Assembly: GCF_000003605.2 (NCBI RefSeq)
Contig: NW_003155242.1
Location: forward strand, 9,862 to 63,519
Source: Saccoglossus kowalevskii
Taxonomy: Eukaryota; Hemichordata; Enteropneusta; Harrimaniidae
Direction: 5' to 3'
Length of the DNA stretch: 53,658 bases
A model generated the notes under the pieces. The model was not told the DNA's origin. It saw only the letters and a program-made list of their open reading frames with translations, and searched no databases. Both the position numbers and the translations under genes were made by a program. Positions 33,289 through 53,658 of the stretch are shown in pieces; position 1 is the first letter of the stretch, and each line of letters begins with the position of its first letter.

Positions 33289-34780
33289 TGTAATTTTTGT
33301 AATACTTCAATATTATATTGCTCTGTATTAATTGACTAATTGTGTAGTGGAGAGTAAATTGAACTCCAAGGATCTTTATACCTTCATTTTAGTGATAAAA
33401 CAATGTATATGAACAATATTAGTTACTAATATTTGCAGCTTGCGTAAAAATTTAATTAGATTTATTTGACATATACCAATGAAATGTTATATGTAATTTA
33501 ATCAACAACAAAATGGCGAAAGATGCTCTGAAGTCCACTGATTCAATTAACCGCAAGAGTAGATTTTATCTTGGTGTGTTATTTGTCTCTTGGATGCTGC
33601 AAACACTGCCACTTATTCATCTTAACCATTGTCTTTATCATTGTAAACTTTTCTCTCATTTCATGCTTGTCTTTTACTTTGTCTGCTTGTTTAAAACTAT
33701 CAAATGATGAGATTTGGTCCAAAATCAGCTTTGATTTTAAAGTCTTTATCAATAATTATATTGCTAAAAAGTAACAGAAATTTCTAACAATCATACAAAG
33801 AAAATGATTTGCAGGAGAAAGTCTTTTTGTCTGTTATTAATATCATATGAAACTATAATTAAGTGAATAATTTTCTTGTTTCTAATTACTGTTTGTTCCT
33901 AAAGTTGGAAAATGGTTGATGCTGCTGGAACAATATAGTAGAAGTTATTTCGTAATGTTTTGGTCTATTTTTACTGAGCTAAAATGAAATTTACAGAACT
34001 GTTGGTAAAACAGTTTTTTTTTTTAAATACAATAAATCAAAACCCATTGGTGTGGGCCTTTGAATAAACATGACAAAATTGTGCAACAGTTAGCTGATTG
34101 TCGGAAAGGGCTTGTTGAGTATATTTTTGTAATGCTCAGTGAGGCTGAAACATGATTTTTCTTTAATATGTATTGGACTTGTGAGAACATGTGTAAAGAA
34201 ACATTCAAAAATATTGTACATTTGTAAGGCTAAAAAGCAAATCAAATTCCTGGCCAATCGCATGCTTAACTGTGTGTGTATCATGGTTTGAATTTATTTT
34301 TGAATAAACAAAACTAAAAAATCCATTTTTAAAATAAATATGAATTGACCACCCCTTTTTTTGTGCCTAATGTAACTATTTATAGTACATTGGATTGGTC
34401 ATTCAAAACTAGAGTATTTACTCTATTAGAAGTGCATATAAGCCCAAAATTGTATTGGCTGTATACTGAATCATTAAAAAATTACTTATTTTGATCATAA
34501 AACATCTTTATATATGCTTGAGAGCTTCTAATAGAGAAAATACATAAATTTGTAATGGAACAAATTATATGGTATATCAAATGAATTCTTTATTGCATTT
34601 CTAATGAAATATTGAATGTATTTCTAATAAAAGAAGTACTGTAACAATACGTGGGATACATTTCTTACACTTCTCTCATGGAATGTTTTTTCACGCATGT
34701 ATGAAGGACTGTGCCGTTTGTTAAAATGGGTTGCTTTTCACTGAAAATTTCATAGATTAAGGCACCTATTTTATTTTAGG
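33289..34780. other. Convergent intergenic region, no gene seen
   Basis: AT-rich sequence after the VOPP1-like polyadenylation signal. Further AATAAA motifs occur (for example in TTCTAATAAAAG near 34625), which could serve longer 3' UTRs. No recognisable coding similarity. Confidence 0.4.
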
Positions 34781-34789
34781 AAAAACTAA

Positions 34790-35168
34790 CAAGCAGCCTC
34801 TCGGCTGAGATAGCTCCGCTGTTAGCAATGCACATTTCTATTAAAGAACAGAAAGTATCATTAAAAAATGAACAATATGTATAGTATCAAAGCAATTGGA
34901 CTTGAGGTTTTTAACAAGAAGTCGAAAATATCACTTTTTACCAAAAATTACAAAAATATTCACCAAAATTAGAGAATTGAAGATATCATCATGAAATGTA
35001 CAAATCTGAGAGAGGTCTACCCAAGGTACATATGCACCAAGTATCAAAGCATTCAGGCTTGTAGTTTTCAAGAAGAAGTTGAAAAAGTAAAACATTGACA
35101 CGGACGACGACGGACAATCACTCATATGATAAGCTCCGCTAGACAAAGTCGACAGCGGAGCTAAAAAA
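34790..35168 (-). mobile_element. Hairpin-ended dispersed repeat, copy 2
   Basis: Reverse-oriented copy of 26197-26760. One end carries a perfect 9-bp stem, AGCTCCGCT (35132-35140) against AGCGGAGCT (35154-35162), with a 13-nt loop. The other end reads GCCTCTCGGCTGAGATAGCTCCGCTG. Partial copies: 36300-36372, 38262-38425 and 51000-51290. Confidence 0.78.
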
Positions 35169-36299
35169 AGTAGGTTTTGTTGGGCCAAATTTTGACATGT
35201 ACGAGGTATACGTCTAAAATAAAATTTGTCATAAACAAAATGGCCATTATGTACATCGACTAACATGTGCCTGAAATCTATATGTGAAGGGAATTGGTCC
35301 AGGGGTCTCTGAGATACAGCTCTGAATGCACAACCACATGCACAGAGAGCTACACTATAAGTCCAGTTTCAGCCCTATCAAGGTACACTAGAGAATTGAC
35401 AAAGGCTTAAATGTTAGCTAGCCATGATTTCAGGGCCTGAGTGACCGTGATAGACTATGTGTGGTGGCCAATGCATGTGTATGTACAGCCACAACTGGAA
35501 GCTAGTGGAATAAATATTGCGAGGGGGGGGCAGTCTACAAGGTTACTGAGTCAGCTTGAAAGGCAGCCGAGTTACATGTATCAGTGAACATCTTCGGACC
35601 ATGCTGCAAATAGAGCCTTTAAAGACTTGAGCTATTGGATTTCCCATGGAGGTTCTGGGGAAAAAGCTGGTCAGAAAGGTCATGTCACTGTCAAATGTTA
35701 TACATTGAATTATTCATGAGCAAATTACAAAGCATACAGTAAATTGCATTTATGTACATTCAGTGATGTGCACTGCCATAGCAACGAATTGCTGACTCTT
35801 TCAATTTCATAGTTTTCGAAACAATCACCCTCACAGCAAATTCTTAGTATATAAAAACTACTGAACTACGGTGAAAATAGCGATAAATGTATAATTTGTC
35901 TTTGCACAGTCAGCTGGCGTACAAGTGATAATAAAATAAGTATGATTAGATTAATTTAATAATATTTACTATTTTTCCACACAAAAACCACAAATTAGGC
36001 TCAATTTTGCTCAAACAGATCGTTTGGCTGTGAAAGTTTTTCCCTGATTTGTACCCCCCCTCCCTCATTATAGTTGGTAAATTAATCGCATTTTAATATT
36101 TTATTGTCACTTGTATGCCAGCTGACTATGTTTCTATGTTAGACATTATCCAAATAAGTGATAGTAGTTGGCTAGTGGCAATATAAAACATACAATTTGC
36201 GCATGACTTGACGGTCAAAATAGCTCAGCTCAGCTGTCTGAGAACATCATTGTGGAAGCTAAGTTGAGAACAAATTGTTCATACAAATAATGTACACCT
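35169..36299. other. Intergenic, no gene seen
   Basis: No coding similarity, no structured repeat apart from short G and C homopolymers near 35521 and 36054. Confidence 0.4.
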
Positions 36300-36529
36300 T
36301 GAATATTATCAATCAGGTTGGTAGTGTTCAAGAAGAAGCTGAATATAGCATTTTGTTACCAAAAATATTCACCAATCAAAGAAAGCTTAGAAAAAACTTC
36401 CGTGTGCTGAAGGTATTGGAGGCATAAAGTTATTAGAGCAAATACAGCATTTAAAAATATAACAGCAAGCAATGATCTGGGGGGTTCGAAGTAGCTATGG
36501 TATAACAATTATAAATATTTAATGAAATA

Positions 36530-37205
36530 ATAATTTTTAATCTGAAACTAATCAGGTCTGTGAATAGTCATGGAGCATATATGTACTAAGTCAAAATGTT
36601 AAGATTAGTACTAGAAACATCAGCAGAAAAGCTAAAAATTGACTAATTATAAAGATTAGGTAATTAATATGCATGAATATTAATCCAATACTTATCAGGT
36701 CTGTGCATTGTCCTATGACATTTATGTAACTAGTTTCATTGTAATGTGATGATTAGTACTTGAGATATCAGTGAAAAAGCCAAAACATTTACTAATCAAT
36801 ATGCAAATAAGATAATTATTATGTACAGATTTTTAACCAAAGCTAATCAGGTCTGTGAAGTCATAGAGCATCTATGTACCAAGTTTTATTGAAATGTAAT
36901 AATTAGTACTTGAAATATCAGTGGAAAGACCAACAAATTTACTAATTATGAAACTTAACAGATCTCTTCATTGTAATATGATGATTAGTACTTGAGATAT
37001 CAGTAGAAAAGTGACAAATCATTATGCAAATTAGTAATTAATATGCATGGATTTCAACCTAAAACTAATTAGGTCTACGCATTGTCCCAGAGCATTTACC
37101 AAGTTTCATCAAAATTCAATGAGTGGTTCTTTAGATATCAGTGGAACAGTCATGGAACAGCTAAAAATTAGCTAATTATCATGCAAATTAGGTAATTAAT
37201 AAACT
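36530..37205. repeat. Tandem array of degenerate ~150-bp units
   Basis: About four to five units sharing AACTAATCAGGTCTGTG, GATTAGTACTTGAGATATC and ATGCAAATTAGGTAATTAAT. Divergence between units is high. Confidence 0.75.
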
Positions 37206-37399
37206 GCAAAGACTCCCATTGTGTACTTCCATCAATCAATCAATAAAATGTATATATGCCAGTATCCAATACGACCTATTGTTCAGAGGTGCTGTACAAT
37301 TTGTTTTTGTCAAAGACTCTAGTAAATATGAGAGTTTTAAGATTCTCTCTAAAGGTATCTATTGTAGGTTTCTGACGCAATTCTATTGGTAAAGAGTTC

Positions 37400-38200
37400 A
37401 TGGAGCTGCTTGGGAAAATGCTCACCCACTAGATGTTACAAGTCTGAAGTTGGGAGTATGCAAAAAGCATTTGGCTGAAGAGCGGAGTGTGTGAGGAGTT
37501 GATTTGAAGTGAAGAATGTCAGATATGTAACTTGGTGAAAGGCTATTTAGAGCTTTGTGGGTAGTGCACATAACAATTCTGTGCTGTACCGAAAGCCAGT
37601 GAAGTTCTTTAAGGATATGTGTTATATGGTCATGTTTCTTCTTATGCATATTAAACAATTCTGGCTGCTGCATTCTGTGCATGTTGAAGTGGCTTGATAT
37701 GGTCTGATGGCAATCCATAGAGAAGTGCATTTCCCATAGTCGAGTGTAGTACAGAGTAGTGCTTGAACAAGTTTTTGGCAGGTGTGTTTGGTGAGATAGT
37801 GGCGTTTATGTACAAATTTACAAAGGTGAAAATAGATAGAACAACTTGTTGCAGCTATGTGTTTCTTGAAGGTGAAGTGATGATCAAAGATGACTCCAAT
37901 ATTGCGTGCTGACTCTGCCAATTGGATTGTACTTGACCCAACAGAGGTGTGGTTTACTGGGCGTGGCTTCAGTTTTGTCATCATCCACGATTTAATGTTC
38001 ACAAACTAATGTTTCCAATATGTCAATTGAGGATGAAGTGTCTGATGGAGCAAAGGATGGATATAGCTAGTTAACATCTGCGTATTGGTGGAAGGAGAGG
38101 TTATGTTGTCTGATAAGCTGTCCTAGTGGAGGAATGTAGGTGCAAAAAAGTAAGGGACCAAGAACAGATCCCTGCAGTACACGAGAATTTATAATTTGTG
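37400..38200 (-). mobile_element. LINE remnant of CR1/L2 type, reverse transcriptase region
   Basis: Read 5' to 3' on the minus strand: [18 protein letters not shown], then HQYAD followed by a lesion where the catalytic YADD should be, then AESARNIGVIFDHHFTFKKH, KLVQALLCTTLDY, and KKHDHITHILKELHWLSVQH with ALNSLSPSYISDIL. These are ordered landmarks of a CR1/L2-like ORF2 C-terminal half. Frame changes and stops (for example after YAD) show it is dead. Confidence 0.88.
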
Positions 38201-39147
38201 GTGTTGAAAGAATGCTTCGCACACGAGAGTCAAAAATAAATGGAAGAGAATGGAAGACATCAAGAAATGAACAAATCTGACACAGGTCTACCCAAGGTGC
38301 CTACATAAAATGTATCAACCCAATTGAGCTGGTAGTTTTCAAAAATAAGTCGAAAATATAATTGTTGACGGACAATCATCTATATTAACCAGCTTCACTC
38401 TGTCATCTACGATGACAACGGAGCTTTAAAGAGGTTTCAAACTTAAGACAAAAATTGAATTATGAAAAGCACAATTTGCATTACAAAATATTATATTTAT
38501 TCATTTCAAAAACTGGAAAGATGACTTGGCAGTATGGTTTACATTACTTGATACATGTACTTACAAACAATACCTTGCAGTTATTAAAACATGGATTTTG
38601 AAATCAGCAATCTCACAACAAGTTTATAATATTTCATTCATACAATGTTACTATTCTTATAAAAGTATTACATACAAATACTACAGACAGATAAGACAAA
38701 AGATACAAATAATAAGACTATTCAGCATATCGCTGTAAATTTTACTACAACAAAACCTTTCACTAGCGGAATATTAGCAATACAATTAACTTCTTTTAGC
38801 ACAAGCTAATACAATCACAGTTGGGCCAAATAAAATAAGCTGTTTTACTTGTAATATTGAAATCAAAAGTACGGTATTATTTTATTTTATGAAAATTAAT
38901 CAATTTATTATCCCACAATGCTGCTTGGCCCATACTGTTGTATAGAGTGTTTTTAAATAATAATACCACATCCTGCATGAACAGGTTGACATTTTGGTTA
39001 AAAAATTAAGAATTTCAAGTAGAGCTGAAAGATGTACCTACAAGTGCCCATTGGCCACAAAAAAATACAGAGGTGGCCTGAAAAATGTAGGCAAGGTTGG
39101 AGATGCATTATTTTTTTTTATTTGGCCTTAGGGGTTAATTATTCAAC

Positions 39148-39153
39148 TTTATT
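39148..39153 (-). promoter_or_regulatory. Candidate SMARCD1 polyadenylation signal
   Basis: The first AATAAA on the minus strand after the stop, about 540 nt downstream; a second lies at 39117-39122. Confidence 0.45.
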
Positions 39154-39693
39154 TGTAGATATCATTCATGCAGTCTGAATACAAGTAAGACAAAACAGAT
39201 TTTTTACTTTTTACAGTGTGGCCCATTAGCAAGAAATGAGTTTTCTATCTCTGTCCACTTTATCTTACTTTATGGGTGCAAAATATACATGATATCAATA
39301 TTCCAACTCTTTTAATTGACACTTATATTTGATCTGCAAATATTATTGAAACATCAGGAAATACAAACAGCATAACATTATATAAAATCTATCTTTCAAA
39401 AGTAGAATTACATCAGGATACAAAATTTCTGTTGAAAAGCATATTTCTGTTTTTTTTTAAATAAAATAAAATAAAACACTTGTAATTATTTAATTTTACA
39501 TCTAAACAAGCTTTTTTTATGATTGTATGCACAATTTAACTATTTTTTCACATCAATACATGTTGATTACTTCATTTTTCTAAAATTGAATGCAAATTCA
39601 GCCAAACTGTGCTTGTACCTTATAAACAACATAATAAACATACTGTTTGTAGCAGTGCTGCACGGATAGAGTGAATAACGGAAATCAAAGATT

Positions 39694-52674
<12,981 letters not shown>

Positions 52675-53119
52675 CTGATAAATTGAAAAGTTGAATTAAG
52701 AACAGCTACAAAAATACAGCTGAAGTGACAGTACACCCCTTTGTGGAGGGACTATGCTGCAATTTAAGTTTAGATGTGTTGACATGAACATGCAAGAATG
52801 GATAACAACACAATAATGAAAGCTACAAACAAAGACAGACGTATATATGTAGAATGATAACTACTTCCATAATATGCTGAAATCGCACATTTTGTTCAGA
52901 TTTCATACAGGAATCACTATTGAAATAAGATACAGTAGTTTGTAATCCCAAGCTGACTTTGTTTTTTCCCTTCAAAAAATGTTAAATTTTTACAATCTCA
53001 CCTAATTCCTTGCAGTATTTATTGAAGTATCTCATGAGAGACATATTTAGTCAGAAACATATAACTATGCACAATTTTGTAAGCTAGCTAAATTAGTTAC
53101 ACTAAAGTTACTGTACCGC
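52675..53119. other. SMARCD1 5' intron, no exon seen
   Basis: The missing N-terminal SMARCD1 exon was not found here; no minus-strand Pro/Gly/Met-rich frame ending in a phase-0 donor is visible. Confidence 0.4.
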
Positions 53120-53170
53120 ACTGCACTGCACTGTACTGTACTGTACTGTACTGTACTGTACTGTACTGTA
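53120..53170. repeat. (ACTGT)n microsatellite
   Basis: About ten ACTGT/ACTGC pentamers. Confidence 0.95.
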
Positions 53171-53327
53171 AAATTAAATGTCATCCTTTTACAATGACTA
53201 GTATTGATCAACACAGCTCAGAGACTTCAGAGCATACAGCTTCCATATTACACAAATTTTAGAATATTAGAATCTATTATGCAGATTAACTGGCATGGAC
53301 AAAAGTTTTATCAAAACAGTTGCAATA

Positions 53328-53658
53328 TTGCATTACTCCATGAACGGCAACCAAAGTTGACAAGGGTTTTATGGAAATAGGGGTATGTATTGCATTACTC
53401 CATGAATGGCAACCAAAGTTGATAAGGGTTTTATGGAAATAGGGGTATGTATTGCATTACTCCATGAATGGCAACTAAAGTTGACAAGGGTTTTATGGAA
53501 ATAGGGGTATGTATTGCATTACTCCATGAATGGCAACCAAAGTTGACAAGGGTTTTATGGAAATAGGGGTATGTATTGCATTACTCCATGAATGGCAACT
53601 AAAGTTGACAAGGGTTTTATGGAAATAGGGGTATGTATTGCATTACTCCATGAATGGT
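53328..53658. repeat. 62-bp tandem repeat running off the window
   Basis: At least five copies of a 62-bp unit starting TTGCATTACTCCATGAATGG, differing at a few positions (for example CAACC/CAACT, TGATAAGG/TGACAAGG). It continues past the right edge, so its full length is unknown. Confidence 0.97.

Noticed and set aside
37422-38002. Minus-strand frames that might look like novel genes
   Set aside because: Ordered reverse transcriptase landmarks identify them as a broken CR1/L2-type LINE.

Overview
The window is nuclear DNA from an intron-rich animal. All coding exons that can be assembled use GT-AG introns, are separated by 0.1-5.7 kb of AT-rich sequence, and sit among many non-autonomous transposons, LINE remnants, microsatellites and two assembly gaps (15544-15953 and 28352-29202). 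The three genes and the repeat content suit an invertebrate, perhaps a deuterostome such as an acorn worm. That placement is inference and cannot be proved from the sequence.

Three protein-coding genes were assembled by joining exons on splice sites, reading phase and family similarity. (1) Minus strand, 4776-13888: a carnitine O-acyltransferase of the CROT type. Fifteen exons stay in phase over 1857 nt (618 residues plus stop); only the initiator Met exon is unresolved. (2) Plus strand, 22084-32825: a small single-pass membrane protein of the VOPP1/WBP1 (Shisa-like) type. It has a signal-peptide exon, a cysteine-rich exon present in two alternative tandem versions, a transmembrane exon and a tail with two PPPY motifs. 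(3) Minus strand, 39694-52674: SMARCD1/BAF60, a SWI/SNF remodeller subunit. Eleven exons give 444 residues; the N-terminal exon lies beyond the right edge of the window.

Layout: 1-4775, 3' flank of CROT with a LINE remnant; 4776-13888, CROT; 13889-22083, the divergent CROT/VOPP1-like intergenic region with transposons, a CpG-rich islet and the first N gap; 22084-33288, the VOPP1-like gene; 33289-39147, a repeat-rich convergent intergenic region with a CR1/L2-type LINE remnant; 39148-53658, SMARCD1, whose introns hold several inverted-repeat elements, a CCAAT-box array and tandem repeats. The three genes have unrelated roles (peroxisomal or mitochondrial acyl transfer, membrane adaptor, chromatin remodelling), and nothing suggests they act as a unit.

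The observations most worth following up are: the duplicated, mutually exclusive cysteine-rich exon in the VOPP1-like gene; a 103-bp tandem array that has multiplied a SMARCD1 splice acceptor plus the first 35 bp of its exon; an intronic hairpin whose 5' arm resembles miR-181; a foldback transposon with a 9-bp target duplication; and 13 copies of a CCAAT box inside a SMARCD1 intron.
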